Source of the DNA: Proteiniphilum sp.
GTDB taxonomy: Bacteria > Bacteroidota > Bacteroidia > Bacteroidales > Dysgonomonadaceae
Reading direction: 5' to 3'
Assembly (NCBI GenBank): GCA_012728465.1
Contig: JAAYFB010000270.1
Span: forward strand, 1 to 7,141
Length of the DNA stretch: 7,141 nucleotides
Below the pieces are notes generated by a model. The model ran no database searches. It was not told the DNA's origin and saw nothing but the letters and a program-made list of their open reading frames with translations. This document shows, in pieces, positions 6,947-7,141 of this stretch (positions are counted from its first letter, which is position 1; every line of letters begins with the position of its first letter). The position numbers and the translations under genes are program-made.

Positions 6947-7141
6947 ATGATTAATAGAGTTATTTTGCAAACTGTTTTGCTATTGCTTTTTTCAGTAACA
7001 GCTTCTGCACAAGAAATTAATGCATCATTGTCTGTAAATACAAGCAAAATAGACGAGTCATCTAGACAAGTATTGCAAATTTTAGAAAGTGATTTACGAA
7101 CATTTATTAATGATAGAAGTTGGACAAATATTCAATTCGCA
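6947..7141 (+). CDS. porD: 5' end of a DUF4835/PorD-like secreted protein (partial)
   Basis: The reading frame stays open for 65 residues to the window edge. Residues 1-21 form a Sec signal peptide: Arg4, a Leu-rich core at about 10-15, and a likely signal peptidase I cut after ASA (21) before QEINASL. No lipobox Cys is present, so the product is probably periplasmic or in the outer membrane. The mature start (QEINASLSVNTSKI, then QVLQILESDLRTFINDRSWTN) resembles the N-terminus of the Bacteroidota DUF4835 family, often annotated as T9SS protein PorD, usually about 300 residues. The ATG is forced by an in-frame TAG at 6941-6943. The AGAGG before it is too close to act as a normal ribosome-binding site. 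It lies 13 bp after cbpM, so co-transcription is likely. The family call rests on recall of the N-terminal pattern from a fragment. Confidence 0.7.
   Translation, partial: MINRVILQTVLLLLFSVTASAQEINASLSVNTSKIDESSRQVLQILESDLRTFINDRSWTNIQFA

Noticed and set aside
1..7141. Mobile element, CRISPR array, tRNA, phage or defence genes
   Set aside because: I saw no spaced direct repeats, transposase or integrase motifs, tRNA-like cloverleaf or attachment-site duplications. The genes are conserved housekeeping and envelope functions.

Overview
The window looks like a core chromosomal region of a Bacteroidota bacterium, most likely of the order Bacteroidales. The evidence is AT-rich DNA, Bacteroidales-type IF3, L35 and L20 proteins, -7 promoter boxes of the TAnnTTTG type, mostly weak Shine-Dalgarno signals, and two genes resembling type IX secretion system (T9SS) components, a system confined to this phylum. 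The genus cannot be resolved by eye. All supported genes lie on the + strand.

Region 1 (1-3587) is the translation cluster thrS-infC-rpmI-rplT: threonyl-tRNA synthetase, initiation factor IF3, and ribosomal proteins L35 and L20. A -7 box (44-51) lies before thrS. A second perfect box (2708-2715) lies in the 234-bp gap before rpmI. The roughly 160-nt leader it would produce contains a perfect 8-bp hairpin and a longer bulged stem-loop, so L35/L20 probably have their own transcript and possibly their own feedback control. A strong intrinsic terminator (3550-3587) closes the cluster.

Region 2 (3656-5641) is one large lipoprotein gene with the domain order of PorE: lipobox, TPR repeats, WD40/PD40-like propeller, carboxypeptidase-regulatory-like domain and OmpA-type peptidoglycan-binding domain. 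Its start must be non-ATG, because an in-frame stop lies 6 nt upstream of a TTG codon and the first ATG lies beyond the lipobox.

Region 3 (5692-7141) is a likely second operon. It holds cbpA (class II J-domain co-chaperone), cbpM (its MerR-like modulator, overlapping by ATGA) and, 13 bp later, the 5' end of a signal-peptide protein resembling the DUF4835 family, which is often labelled PorD. The window ends inside that gene.

Most of the window is conserved housekeeping sequence and I found no clear new defence or mobile system. The points most worth following are the structured rpmI leader and the placement of a CbpA/CbpM chaperone pair between two T9SS-associated genes.
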